Below are positions 25,571 through 34,165 of a stretch of 64,000 bases of DNA, one piece after another. A program made the translations under genes and the position numbers. Position 1 is the first letter of the stretch; every line of letters starts with the position of its first letter. Source of the stretch: Ga0077527 sp032128415 (lineage in GTDB: Bacteria > Pseudomonadota > Gammaproteobacteria > Burkholderiales > SG8-41); the NCBI GenBank assembly GCA_032128415.1, contig JAQBGW010000063.1:17180-81179 (forward strand), written 5' to 3'. Below the pieces are notes generated by a model. The model worked only from the letters and a program-made list of their open reading frames with translations, ran no database searches and was not told where the DNA came from.

Positions 25571-25945
25571 ATGTCCGTCCGCATCGACAAATGGTTGTGG
25601 GCCGCACGCTTTTTCAAGACGCGAACGGTGGCGCAGCAGGCGGTCGAAGGCGGCAAGGTCAAACTCAACGGCGAGCGCGTCAAGCCGGCAAAGGAGGTGC
25701 GCGTGGGCGACGAACTCGCGATCCACATCGGCGCCTACGAATGGATTGTTCGCATCGCCGGATTGTCGGACAAGCGCGGCACGGCAACTGTGGCGCGCGC
25801 ACTGTATGCCGAAGACGAGGCCGGAAAGCTGAAACGCGAAGCGCAGGCGGCGCTGCGCAAATTCGCTGCCGACCCGGGACAGGATCGCCACGGCCGCCCG
25901 ACCAAACGCGAGCGGCGGCAATTGGAACGCTGGCGTAGTGAATAG
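25571..25945 (+). CDS. hslR: Ribosome-associated heat-shock protein Hsp15, S4 RNA-binding domain
   Basis: A 124-aa protein with an N-terminal S4 domain: RIDKWLWAARFFKTRTVAQQAVEGGKVKLNGERVKPAKEVRVGDEL (about 4-50). A basic tail (KRERRQLERWRS) follows. This is the Hsp15 layout; the protein binds free 50S subunits carrying stalled peptidyl-tRNA and helps recycle them. Length is close to the 130 aa of E. coli HslR. Confidence 0.88.
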   Translation: MSVRIDKWLWAARFFKTRTVAQQAVEGGKVKLNGERVKPAKEVRVGDELAIHIGAYEWIVRIAGLSDKRGTATVARALYAEDEAGKLKREAQAALRKFAADPGQDRHGRPTKRERRQLERWRSE

Positions 25946-25973
25946 GTCGAATAGCTATTACAGGAGCAACATC

Positions 25974-26270
25974 ATGAGCAGTCAGGACAAAACAAAAGAC
26001 ATCGATCTCGATGAGGCCGCGCGTCTGATTGATGCGATGGAGCGCGATCTTGGCAAAGTACGTGGCGATTCACAGGACGTGCAGCGGCTGCGCGATGAGG
26101 TGCGGACGCTGCGCAACGTGCTCAACTCGCCCGTGCAGCGTCACCACTGGGTCAGCGACAGCCTGCACGATATCCGTGGCCTGCTCGACGAAACCGTGGA
26201 CGAGGCGGTCTATGAGGGCGTCACCATCAGCCGCTACGCTGCCGAGATTGCGCGCATACTCGGGCTGTAG
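25974..26270 (+). CDS. Small helical hypothetical protein
   Basis: A 98-aa acidic protein, largely helical. A heptad-like central region (LDEAARLIDAMERDLGK ... VQRLRDEVRTLRNVL) suggests a short coiled coil. The C-terminal third is SLHDIRGLLDETVDEAVYEG. ATG 25974 has AGGAG 8 nt upstream; the slightly longer open frame is rejected. No family recognised. The AT-rich motif starts 2 bp after the stop. Confidence 0.7.
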   Translation: MSSQDKTKDIDLDEAARLIDAMERDLGKVRGDSQDVQRLRDEVRTLRNVLNSPVQRHHWVSDSLHDIRGLLDETVDEAVYEGVTISRYAAEIARILGL

Positions 26271-26272
26271 GT

Positions 26273-26312
26273 AAAATTATAAAAATACCAATAAAAACAA
26301 TAAGTTATATTT
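26273..26312 (-). repeat. AT-rich dispersed motif next to REP-like element
   Basis: The minus strand reads AACTTATTGTTTTTATTGGT and is flanked by further A/T tracts. It immediately follows the stop codon at 26270 and precedes REP-like copy 3. Confidence 0.6.
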
Positions 26313-26333
26313 TAATCCCACAACGTACCCCTT

Positions 26334-26414
26334 CCGTTCGCCCTGAGCCCTTCGACAGGCTCAGGACAGGCTCTGTCGAAGGGCGAGGGGCTTCGACAGG
26401 CTCAGCCCGAACGG
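26334..26414. repeat. REP-like palindromic repeat, copy 3 (three half-units)
   Basis: CCGTTCGCCCTGAGCCCTTC, then CTCAGGACAGGCTCTGTCGA, then GCTTCGACAGGCTCAGCCCG ending AACGG. It is longer than the other copies because it contains an additional inverted half-unit. It separates the convergent genes ending at 26270 and 26450. Confidence 0.85.
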
Positions 26415-26449
26415 CGTGGAGTATTCAATAGCTACTGATTGTTCACCGC

Positions 26450-28006
26450 TTATCCCCGTTGCGGCCCTGCGCGGCCATCCTCGACCACGTAACCGGGCAA
26501 TTGAAACACCTTTGAATGTTCATCCTGGGGATTGACGACGGCGTGGAAAGTGGTCTCCCAGCGCCGTGGTGTGACCTCGCAACGCGCGTAACCGCGGCGC
26601 GAGCCGTTGGCGTATTTAACGTGTGGGTTATCCGACAGCAGCGCCTCAATGCGCGCGTGGTTGGGTCCGAAGGAACTGATGGAGGTGGCGACAAATTCAC
26701 TGGCGACTATCGGTGATTTTTCGTTGTCGAAATCGATCTTCAGTTCATTCGCCGATGCGAAATGCACGTCGCCGCCGATGACGACCGGATTGCGTATCCT
26801 GCGCTCCGCGATGAAGCCCAGCAGTTTTTCCCGCGCCCGCGGATAACCGTCCCAGCCGTCGGTATAGACAATCCGCTCCGGGCCTGGCTCGCGATCCGCC
26901 TGCGCCATCAGTGTGGTTTGCGCGATGACATTCCAGCGCGCAGCGGATTTAGTGAGCGCCTGTTCCAGCCAGCGCTCTTGCGCCGCACCCAGCAATGAAC
27001 GCCCCGGCGTGGCGAGCTCGGGGCACTCAGCCACATCGACCTGATTGCCGCCGCCGCGGCCTAGCCGCGAGCACACGTGGTAATCGCGGTATTGCCGCAG
27101 GTCGAGCATCTGGATATTCGCCAGCGCGCCCATCGCCTGTGTGCCGTAAATTTTCATGTGGGGTCCGCCGGCGTAACTTCCGGGCGGCAGCGGCATGTGC
27201 TCGTAATACGCCTGATATGCCGCAGCACGTCGCCGCAGAAAGACATCGACCGCATCAAGATCCTGCGAGCGGTCGTTGGCGTAATCGTTGTCAACTTCGT
27301 GATCGTCCCAGGTCACCAGCCACGGACAGGCGGCGTGCGCGGCCTGCAGATGCAGATCAGTTTTGTACAAGGCGTAGCGGTTGCGGTAATCGTCCAGCGT
27401 GTACGGCTCCGGGGTGCTGACATAACGCACAAACTCAGATCTGCGGCCCCACGACGATTCGTAAATGTAATCGCCGACATGGATGACCAAATCCAGCTTC
27501 TGCTGCGCCATGTCGCGATAGGCCGTAAAAAATCCGTGCTCGTAGTGCTGGCACGAGGCGAGGGCAAAGGCGAGCGGGGTGTGCTGGTCCTCCGCAGCCG
27601 GCGCCGTGCGCGTGCGCCCGACGGGGCTAACCGCATCACCCACCATGAAGCGGTACCAATACCAGCGTGCTGGTTGCAGGCCGCGCGCATTGACATGCAC
27701 TGCATGGGCGAAGGCCGGCACGGCGACGGCATCACCTCGTCCCACAATTTTTTTAAAACCTTCATCGGCGGCGATTTCCCAGCGCACGTTGACAGCGGCA
27801 GGCGGCATGCCGCCGCCGTGCAGCGGATCGGGCGCCAGCCGCGTCCACAGCACGACAGAATCATGCTGCGGATAACCGGAGGCGACGCCGAGAGAAAACG
27901 GGTTTTGGGTAAAGCGTGGTTGCGCGTACAAGCACGGCGCAGGCAAGGCGATTGCGGCGGAGAGCGCGGCGGAACGGAGCAGAAAATCGCGGCGGGTAGG
28001 AATCAT
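26450..28006 (-). CDS. phoD: PhoD-like alkaline phosphatase/phosphodiesterase, Tat-exported
   Basis: A 518-aa protein with a Tat signal (TRRDFLLRSAALSAAIALP, residues 4-22). The Fn3-like N-terminal domain has FSLGVASGYPQHDSVVLWTRL. The metallophosphatase domain has FALASCQHYEHGFF, LVIHVGDYIYE, WDDHEVDNDY, MLDLRQYRD and VVIGGDVHFASANE, the expected Fe/Ca ligands. It hydrolyses phosphodiesters and phosphomonoesters in the periplasm, usually under phosphate limitation. No Pho box was confirmed. It is a stand-alone leftward gene. Confidence 0.93.
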   Translation of the reverse strand: MIPTRRDFLLRSAALSAAIALPAPCLYAQPRFTQNPFSLGVASGYPQHDSVVLWTRLAPDPLHGGGMPPAAVNVRWEIAADEGFKKIVGRGDAVAVPAFAHAVHVNARGLQPARWYWYRFMVGDAVSPVGRTRTAPAAEDQHTPLAFALASCQHYEHGFFTAYRDMAQQKLDLVIHVGDYIYESSWGRRSEFVRYVSTPEPYTLDDYRNRYALYKTDLHLQAAHAACPWLVTWDDHEVDNDYANDRSQDLDAVDVFLRRRAAAYQAYYEHMPLPPGSYAGGPHMKIYGTQAMGALANIQMLDLRQYRDYHVCSRLGRGGGNQVDVAECPELATPGRSLLGAAQERWLEQALTKSAARWNVIAQTTLMAQADREPGPERIVYTDGWDGYPRAREKLLGFIAERRIRNPVVIGGDVHFASANELKIDFDNEKSPIVASEFVATSISSFGPNHARIEALLSDNPHVKYANGSRRGYARCEVTPRRWETTFHAVVNPQDEHSKVFQLPGYVVEDGRAGPQRG

Positions 28007-28291
28007 GGTGGTGCGGACTATAACGCGCGGACGGTGATATCGGACCTACAAGGGGCAGGTGTATCCTGCGCCGCGTGGCAAGCTAATTGTTGATGTAACC
28101 TATTGTTTTATTTAATAATAATAGACATTCGCTGTGGACTCGGAAGACCAAAATAGATTTTTCCAGGTAATCAATTGAAAGACATGGGGAATTGCCGATA
28201 AGCCCTGATTCAGGGAGGGCTCAAGCCCGCCAGCATCAAGTTCGAGCGCTGAGTTTCGTGGACGTCCCGATGTTCAAGATATGGGGGGGCA
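28007..28291. other. Intergenic region with AT-rich dispersed motif
   Basis: The gap between phoD and a small rightward reading frame. Positions 28091-28120 hold a motif copy (GATGTAACCTATTGTTTTAT) whose flank extends into TAATAATAATAG. No RNA gene or clear terminator is visible; phoD's promoter probably lies here. Confidence 0.5.
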
Positions 28292-28474
28292 ATGGTCGTG
28301 GTAGTAGGCCTGACGGTGCCGATCGTGGCGCGCGTGGTGTTCGACGGTGCATTCAATCCGGCTATGCACAACCTGTGGCCGATCGAAATGTTAATTGCAA
28401 TTTTAATAGGCAGTGCTGCGGCAATGATTAATGTGCTGCTGGGCAGCTTGGCGCTGAGGATGTCACGCGCGTAG
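28292..28474 (+). CDS. Small two-helix membrane protein (putative)
   Basis: A 60-aa frame with two hydrophobic segments (residues about 2-15 and 31-53) separated by a polar loop (FDGAFNPAMHNLWP), ending LRMSRA. A run of G just upstream (ATGGGGGGGCA) could serve as an RBS. The hydrophobic pattern is membrane-like, but no homology is recognised and the first segment is short. It may be a real small membrane protein or chance. Confidence 0.4.
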   Translation: MVVVVGLTVPIVARVVFDGAFNPAMHNLWPIEMLIAILIGSAAAMINVLLGSLALRMSRA

Positions 28475-28597
28475 CCGGAAGATCAACAAAGCGGTAAAGG
28501 ATGCGCTGTCGGATGTCTGACCCGTTGCGCTATATTCGGGGTAACGGGCAGATGCGCCTTGAGTCCATTGTCCTGAATCCGTAACCGGGGGAGATCT

Positions 28598-29494
28598 GTG
28601 GAGCAGCCGAAATCCAGTATGGCAGTGTTGTTCGCTGATGTCAGCGACAGCACCCGCCTCTATGAATCACTGGGCGATACGATGGCGTTCGGTAATGTGC
28701 GTGAAATCATCGCGCTGCTGAAAGATATTACCGAGTCATGTCAGGGGCGGGTGGTGAAGACTATCGGTGACGGTCTGATGTGCGCGTTTCCATCGGCGGA
28801 CGATGCGGCAAATGCCGCAGGTGAAATGCATAAAAAAGTCGCCTCGCTGCCGCCGCTGAAAAGCGGCAAACAACTGACGATCCGCGTGGGGTTTCATTTT
28901 GGGCCGGTGATCGAGGCCGGGGACGACGTGTTCGGCGATAGTGTGAACGTCGCTGCGCGAATGGCGGGGCTTGCGCTGTCCGGGCAGGCGCTGACGGACG
29001 CTGATACCGTTGCAGTGCTTTCGGCTGCGCTGCGCGCGGGCACACGTCAGATCAACGCGCTGCCGGTGAAGGGGAAGGCAGAAGAAATCGAAGTCCATGA
29101 ATTGCTGTGGCAAACCAGTGATGACCGCACGGTGATCCCGGGTCGAGATGCTGTGCCGGTTACCGAGCCGCGCCGCGGACCTCGCATCAGAATCACGTAT
29201 CAGGGTTGTGAGACTGCATTTTCGGAAACCATCTTTCTCGGGCGTGAGGCGGCCGGCAATCATGTGGTGGTGGAAACGCCGACCGCGTCCCGCCGTCACG
29301 CGAAAATCGAGATGCGTGCCGGCAGGTTCGTGTTGATTGACCAGAGCAGCAACGGGACATTCGTCGTCGTTGCCGGGTCGGGAGAAATTCTGCTGAAGCG
29401 TGAGGAGATCATGCTCTATTCAAGCGGCAAATTTGCCTTTGGTCAGAGCACTGCAATTCCCGGTGCCGAGGTCATCAGTTTTAATTGCGACTGA
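28598..29494 (+). CDS. Class III adenylate cyclase domain fused to FHA domain
   Basis: A 298-aa soluble protein starting at GTG with GGGGGAGA upstream. Residues 7-165 form a class III nucleotidyl cyclase: metal aspartates D14 (LFADVSDST) and D58 (KTIGDGLM), the adenine-specifying Lys54, and VFGDSVNVAARM with the transition-state Asn/Arg. The set looks catalytically complete and ATP-specific. Residues about 195-285 form an FHA domain: FLGREAAGNHVVV, TASRRHAKIE and SNGTFVVV, which bind phosphothreonine peptides. The protein could couple kinase-dependent localisation to cAMP output. No kinase gene is adjacent. Confidence 0.92.
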   Translation: MEQPKSSMAVLFADVSDSTRLYESLGDTMAFGNVREIIALLKDITESCQGRVVKTIGDGLMCAFPSADDAANAAGEMHKKVASLPPLKSGKQLTIRVGFHFGPVIEAGDDVFGDSVNVAARMAGLALSGQALTDADTVAVLSAALRAGTRQINALPVKGKAEEIEVHELLWQTSDDRTVIPGRDAVPVTEPRRGPRIRITYQGCETAFSETIFLGREAAGNHVVVETPTASRRHAKIEMRAGRFVLIDQSSNGTFVVVAGSGEILLKREEIMLYSSGKFAFGQSTAIPGAEVISFNCD

Positions 29495-29518
29495 CCATCG
29501 CCGGCCGGCGGTTGCGTA

Positions 29519-29992
29519 CTAACGCGGATTTTTCTTTTTGTAGGCGGCGATTTTTTCGCGCAGATCAGTCAGTTCTTCGCAAGGAAGAAAGCACAAATCG
29601 TCGAGTGCTGCGCGCTGTTCATCCGCCTTGGCAAGATTGTTTTGCATCAGGTACAGCTCACCGAGATATTCCCGTGCGCCGCGGTGTTTCGGGTTGAGCG
29701 CCAATGCCTTGTCGTAATGCTTCAGCGCCAAATCGAGGTCGCCGGACTTGCGTAGTGCATAGCCCAGTAGATTCTGGATATCAGCATTCTTGCCGTCGCG
29801 CTGAGCGGCGGCGTTCAACGCGGTAATGGCGCCCGACCAGTCTTTCGCTGTAATGGCTTTTTTTCCTGCCAGGTAGCCGGGATCAACTTTTGCAGCAGCG
29901 GGCTCAGGGGTGTCAGAGGTGTCCATCGCGGCAGCTACGGGCACCTGCAGTGCGGCTATTGCACACAACAGGGCGGTCAGGAAGATACGCAT
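29519..29992 (-). CDS. Exported TPR-repeat protein
   Basis: A 157-aa protein. The signal peptide MRIFLTALLCAIAALQVPVA is followed by AAA. At least two TPR units (about 45-78 and 79-112) follow: NLLGYALRKSGDLDLALKHYDKALALNP, then REYLGELYLMQNN. Two Cys residues (CFLPCEE) sit near the C-terminus. ATG 29992 is chosen for the signal peptide; AGGAG lies upstream. Probably a periplasmic protein-interaction module. Converges on the cyclase-FHA gene. Confidence 0.82.
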   Translation of the reverse strand: MRIFLTALLCAIAALQVPVAAAMDTSDTPEPAAAKVDPGYLAGKKAITAKDWSGAITALNAAAQRDGKNADIQNLLGYALRKSGDLDLALKHYDKALALNPKHRGAREYLGELYLMQNNLAKADEQRAALDDLCFLPCEELTDLREKIAAYKKKNPR

Positions 29993-30095
29993 AGAGGATT
30001 GCTCCTGTAGCAAAATTGAAGGGCGGTGACTCAGGCACAAACAGTGCCCGCCGTCATTCTATTCCTCCCCGTAGCGCAGATAAATGACGGGCGCG

Positions 30096-30947
30096 TCAGC
30101 CCGCCGTCAGCACCGCGTCAATTTCACCGGCGAATTCCGCGAGATCCTCTTCGCTGATTCCGGTTGCCTGCATTGCAGCTGCGCCGGCGCGCTGCCATTC
30201 CGCCCCCGGCGTGTCGCAGCAATGTTCGCGGTACAGTTTTTCGGCGACGATGCCGTGCGACACCATCATGAAACTCTGCGGCAATAGGGTTACCTCCCCG
30301 CCGTAGATGGCGTAATCGTGGTGGTGCTTGATGGCAAGGCAGCTCGCTGCAGACAGGTGCCAGGATTCAGCGAGTTCGGCACCGATGCTGGCGTGGTCTA
30401 TGCAGAGTTGATCGGTTTCTATTTCCGTCAGCACATTCTGGGGATCGTTGTAGGCCTGATCCTGCAATTCCGAGTGATCGGTGAAATTGAGCATCATCAC
30501 GGGAATGCCGCAGTCGCGGAACAGGCCATAGGTATAGGCGTCGTCACGGTCGAGCTTTTTGGTCTTGCGGGCGAGCCAGCCCAGAATGATGGCGATACTT
30601 GACGACGATTCCCAGTAGCGTTCCATTGCGGCGTTGTCTGTCACCGGAAAAGTCTGCTGGAACAGAAGCCGTGTGACCAGATGCGACACGTTACGCAGGC
30701 CGAGCAGTGACAGCGCCTGCTGGATAGAGCCGATTTTTTGCGACAGTCCGTAAAACGGTGAGTTGACGGTCTTCAGCATGGTCGCGGCCAGCGCGACGTC
30801 GGTGCCTATCAGCTTTGCGATTTTCGGGAAATCGGGTTCCTCGTTGCGCATCTGCGCAACCAGTCCGGTCAATACGGCCGGGCACGGCGGTATGCCCACG
30901 GTAGCGGTGATGTTCTCGGTTTCGCGTTTGACGACGGTGTTGTGCAT
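30096..30947 (-). CDS. HDOD domain signalling protein
   Basis: A 283-aa protein with an HDOD domain (about 20-220): IPPCPAVLTGLVAQM, PDFPKIAKLIGTDVALAATMLKTVNSPFYGLSQKIGSIQQALSLLGLRNV and the degenerate HD region LAESWHLSA. Such proteins lack phosphohydrolase activity and act as scaffolds in chemotaxis, c-di-GMP or stress signalling. GAGGAA lies upstream of ATG 30947. A stand-alone leftward gene near the cyclase-FHA gene. Confidence 0.88.
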   Translation of the reverse strand: MHNTVVKRETENITATVGIPPCPAVLTGLVAQMRNEEPDFPKIAKLIGTDVALAATMLKTVNSPFYGLSQKIGSIQQALSLLGLRNVSHLVTRLLFQQTFPVTDNAAMERYWESSSSIAIILGWLARKTKKLDRDDAYTYGLFRDCGIPVMMLNFTDHSELQDQAYNDPQNVLTEIETDQLCIDHASIGAELAESWHLSAASCLAIKHHHDYAIYGGEVTLLPQSFMMVSHGIVAEKLYREHCCDTPGAEWQRAGAAAMQATGISEEDLAEFAGEIDAVLTAG

Positions 30948-31400
30948 TGCGGATGTTTCCTCGCAGCAGGGTGGACGCAGCAAACGCGGCGCAGCATGCG
31001 GCCGTAACGGCAGGGCCGGGGTGGAACTTTAGGCACAGCGTCGGCGCTACGATGGTGGGGCAGGGCGGTACAGCGAATGGAGAGTTTAACTATTTGATTT
31101 TAAACAATATTATGTTAGATTCGGCATTGAGCCGGAAAAATCATTATTCTCGTTTGCCATGCATGTCACTGAATCATTGAGGCAAAGCGGAATTTCACGC
31201 CCGACAGAGGCGGTTTTGCGGCGGCCTTTTAGGGCTTCTATTTCTAGTCAGGTTTCGCGATGCTCCCACTCTTTCGCTACTTCTCAGCAAAGAACGCTGA
31301 AGTGTTCCTCAATCGCGGTGAAGTTCTATTCTGGGCGAAACCTAACCTGGCGTTTCAACCTGATCGCTGCGCGGCGACTGCACGCGGGCGTTAACCATCC
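30948..31400. other. 453-bp intergenic region, no convincing gene
   Basis: Divergent gap between the HDOD gene and a TPR gene. Positions 31081-31150 are AT-rich (TTTAACTATTTGATTTTAAA) and may hold promoters. Frames within it lack RBS, codon bias and recognisable domains. The right part (31340-31400) has ACCTAAC and GCGTTAAC, which superficially resemble integron attC ends; see rejected items. Confidence 0.5.
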
Positions 31401-32117
31401 ATGGACACATCAGTGCACCGAATAACAATCCTGTTGCTCCTGGTCGTCGCAGCCATTCCCGCCCATGGCGCGTCCCAACCGGATAGTGTCCGCGTCGACA
31501 ACCTGCCCATGTACGGGCAGCCCGATGTAGAGCGCACGGACCACCTGAAACTTCTGGATGAGCATTTTATCGCCAACGCGGTCAAGACTTTCGGTAGCCG
31601 GGAAAAGGCGAGCCGGGACTGGTATGCGCAGGGCGAAGTGTTCATGAATCAGGGCAATCTCGATTTTGCGATGCGGCGTTATAACCAGTCATGGCTGCTG
31701 GATCCGAAGAATTACCAGCCGTATTGGGGTTTCGGGCGGGTTTTGTTGAGCCAGAAGAATTGCGACGAGGCATTCCGCCAGTTCGCGCGCGCGCGCGAAC
31801 TGGTGAATGACGACCCCCGGAAAATGGCGCTGCTGTCGGATTCCGGAATCGCCTACGGCTACTGCGCAACGCTCATTTCGGGGAGTTACCGGGAAGCACG
31901 GGAAAAATTCTTTGAGAACGCCAACCGGCTGTTCGCAGAAAGTACGCGACTTGATCCGTCGTACGCGGTTGCATGGTTCCGCTGGTCACAGGTGCTGCTG
32001 GAACAGGGCCGGGCGAAAGAGGCGTGGGAAAAGGTGCGCAAGGCGCAATCCGCCGGATACCCGGTTCCGGCCGATCACCTCGTGCGGCTCCGGCGGCGCA
32101 TGCCGGAACCGCAATGA
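31401..32117 (+). CDS. Exported TPR-like protein
   Basis: A 238-aa protein. A hydrophobic N-terminus (ITILLLLVVAAIPAHG, residues 8-23) ending GASQ is a signal peptide. TPR-like helices follow: SRDWYAQGEVFMNQGNLDFAMRRYNQSWLLDPKNYQPYWGFGRVLL, then a second pair (CDEAFRQFARARELV) and a last unit near 180-220 (WFRWSQVLLEQGRAKEAWEKV). Role likely protein-protein interaction in the periplasm. It precedes the DUF2520 gene by 45 bp. Confidence 0.8.
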   Translation: MDTSVHRITILLLLVVAAIPAHGASQPDSVRVDNLPMYGQPDVERTDHLKLLDEHFIANAVKTFGSREKASRDWYAQGEVFMNQGNLDFAMRRYNQSWLLDPKNYQPYWGFGRVLLSQKNCDEAFRQFARARELVNDDPRKMALLSDSGIAYGYCATLISGSYREAREKFFENANRLFAESTRLDPSYAVAWFRWSQVLLEQGRAKEAWEKVRKAQSAGYPVPADHLVRLRRRMPEPQ

Positions 32118-32162
32118 CGGCGACGTCAGGCAGTCCTACAGCAATCGCTTTACCATGAGCGG

Positions 32163-33050
32163 GTGGACTCCCGCTTGAACATCATCGGCCCTGGTCGCGT
32201 AGGGCGTACCCTGGGCCGGCTGATGCAGCAGGCCGGCCTGCATGCGGTGCAGGACGTGTTGAGCGCGGAACTCGTTACTGCGGAAAATGCCGTCGCATTC
32301 ATCGGCGCCGGTCGCGCGGTACGCACCCTTGGAGAAATGGGTGCGGCGGATTTGTGGCTGCTGACGCCGCCGGATGCAGCGATTGCGCCGGCGGCCGCAG
32401 CACTGGCCGCTGCCGGACGCGTATGTGCAGGCGACATCGTGTTTCATTGCAGCGGTGCGTTGTCATCGACAGCGCTGGCACCGTTGGCAGTGATGGGTGC
32501 GCATATAGCCAGCGTGCATCCGCTGAAAAGTTTTGCCGATCCTGCGCTGGCGGTGCAGACCTTCGCCGGCACGTATTGCGCGGTCGAGGGTGATGCAGCG
32601 GCGCTTACGGCACTGACGCCTTGGTTCGAGCAGTTGGGGGCGCGGGTGTCGGTGATTGATCCCGCCGGCAAGACGCTGTATCACGCGGCGAGCGTGCTGG
32701 TGTGCAATGACCTGACGGCATTGATGGAGGCGGGTTTGCGTGCTTTTGAAAAAGCCGGCATCGAACGCGCAACGGCACAGGCCATGATGGAGCCGCTGGT
32801 ACGCGAGACCATCGATAATGTTTTTGCACTGGGCACGACGCGCGCGCTGACCGGCCCGGTGGCGCGCGGTGATGCGGATGTGGTTGCCCGGCAGCTTGCG
32901 GCGCTCGACTCGCTGGATACGCGCATTGCCGATGCTTATCGCGCGCTGAATCAAATCGCGCTGGAGCTGGCGCGAGCGCAGGGCGGCGCGTCTGCAGCAG
33001 CGTTGAATGCCGTTGCGCAGGCATTAAAAAATATCAATAAAAACAATTAG
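32163..33050 (+). CDS. DUF2520 Rossmann-like protein (NADP-binding, ketopantoate-reductase-like)
   Basis: A 295-aa protein: N-terminal NAD(P)-binding domain LNIIGPGRVGRTLGRLMQQA, then FHCSGALSSTALAPL and HIASVHPLKSFADP. The C-terminal helical DUF2520 domain has LYHAASVLVCNDLTALMEAG and LTGPVARGDADVV. Function not firmly known. GTG 32163 is the likely start, with TTG 32175 as alternative. The last seven codons (KNINKNN) come from the AT-rich dispersed motif, so the C-terminus may have been extended by it. Confidence 0.82.
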   Translation: MDSRLNIIGPGRVGRTLGRLMQQAGLHAVQDVLSAELVTAENAVAFIGAGRAVRTLGEMGAADLWLLTPPDAAIAPAAAALAAAGRVCAGDIVFHCSGALSSTALAPLAVMGAHIASVHPLKSFADPALAVQTFAGTYCAVEGDAAALTALTPWFEQLGARVSVIDPAGKTLYHAASVLVCNDLTALMEAGLRAFEKAGIERATAQAMMEPLVRETIDNVFALGTTRALTGPVARGDADVVARQLAALDSLDTRIADAYRALNQIALELARAQGGASAAALNAVAQALKNINKNN

Positions 33051-33058
33051 TTACATCT
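33025..33058 (-). repeat. AT-rich dispersed motif overlapping a gene end
   Basis: The minus strand reads GATGTAACTAATTGTTTTTA followed by TTGATATTTTTTA, nearly identical to the copy at 58408. The plus strand supplies the last codons and stop of the DUF2520 gene. Confidence 0.7.
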
Positions 33059-33116
33059 CATATTTTGAGCGTATCGCGGTGGCGAGTGTGTTTTGGCCGC
33101 TTGCTACAATCGACCG

Positions 33117-34118
33117 ATGCATAAAAACTCCAAGACCGTGCTGCCAGAGCACATGACCGTCGCCCCAACCACCGAAACCTGGACTGCAATCCGCGCACAA
33201 GTGCTGCGTGGTATCGCATTGAATCGCGAACCCGGCTACCACTTCGCCGGCAATTTTCTGGATCTCTCCTACGATCACGTTGGCACCGATTACACCGCGT
33301 TGTCGGTGGATGTACTGCCGCACTGCGCGGAAAGCGATGGTCAGTTGGGCGTGACCGGAATGGCAATCCTCGCCGATCTGGTGATGGCGGCTGCGGTGCG
33401 CGCGGGCCTGCCGCCGCATACGCGACTGGCGACAGTGACCATGAGCATGCAGTTCAGCGGTGCACCACGCAGCGGGCGGCTCGCGGGCCGTGGTGCGATG
33501 CACGGTTTCGTGCAGGGCGCAGCGGGGCGCCAGGGGATGAGCGCAGTGGAGATCAGCAACGATGCGGGTCTTGTGGCGACCGGCACTGGCACGTTCATGA
33601 TCCTGAAACCACCCAAGGGGGTGGAATTGCACCCGGTACCGCACCGTCGGCGCGGTGAAAATCCAACGCCGGATATTCCTGGTGCTAATCTGCGGCCGGA
33701 TGAAAAGAAAGTTCTGGCCACCGCCGATGCGGCGTTGGCAGAATCGCACGCGCATGGCGGCTCGTTTATTCAGCGGTTCTGGGGCGTACAGGCAAAGCAT
33801 GTTGCGGGCGGCGCGCAATCCATAGTCAAAAACGGTGCACACATCGGCAACCGCGTCGGCCACGTGCAGGGCGGCATATTATTTGGGCTCGCCGCCGAGA
33901 ACGCGATGGCTGCGCTGACGACGCATTGGGCGCTCACCGCGATTTCGGCGTGGTACATCAGTCCCGGCGAGGGCCGCGCGCTGAAAATAAAATCAAAAGT
34001 CGTGCATCACGGGCGGTTGATCGCCGTGGTGCAAACGCAGGTCACAGGCAAGGGCAGCGATAATCGCAGCCGCAAGGTGCTGGAAGTGATGACCACGCAC
34101 GCGTACCGGGCGGAATAA
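33117..34118 (+). CDS. Double-hotdog acyl-CoA thioesterase
   Basis: A 333-aa protein with two hotdog units, about 25-165 (FAGNFLDLSYDHVGTDY; GVTGMAILADLVMAAAVRAGL; TVTMSMQFSGAPRSGRL) and 215-333 (FWGVQAKHVAGGAQSIV; GHVQGGILFGLAAENAM; ISAWYISPGEGRALKIKS). The second unit has HVQGGILFGLAAE, a TesB/PaaI-like active region; the first has TGMAILAD. Start ATG 33117 is used; ATG 33153 is a close alternative. Expected to hydrolyse aryl- or acyl-CoA thioesters. It lies just before the pigment cluster but lacks export or ACP signatures. Confidence 0.82.
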   Translation: MHKNSKTVLPEHMTVAPTTETWTAIRAQVLRGIALNREPGYHFAGNFLDLSYDHVGTDYTALSVDVLPHCAESDGQLGVTGMAILADLVMAAAVRAGLPPHTRLATVTMSMQFSGAPRSGRLAGRGAMHGFVQGAAGRQGMSAVEISNDAGLVATGTGTFMILKPPKGVELHPVPHRRRGENPTPDIPGANLRPDEKKVLATADAALAESHAHGGSFIQRFWGVQAKHVAGGAQSIVKNGAHIGNRVGHVQGGILFGLAAENAMAALTTHWALTAISAWYISPGEGRALKIKSKVVHHGRLIAVVQTQVTGKGSDNRSRKVLEVMTTHAYRAE

Positions 34119-34165
34119 CACATGGTACTTCGCATGCTGGCTGACGAGATCAAATCCGGGAAGGC

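Noticed and set aside
31340..31400. Integron attC-like pattern (ACCTAAC ... GCGTTAAC)
   Set aside because: The outer boxes are only partly complementary and the inner boxes do not pair; no integrase or cassette array is near.
31159..31425. 88-codon frame in the HDOD-TPR gap
   Set aside because: No RBS, biased residues (Ser, Arg), and overlaps the signal peptide of the TPR protein in another frame.
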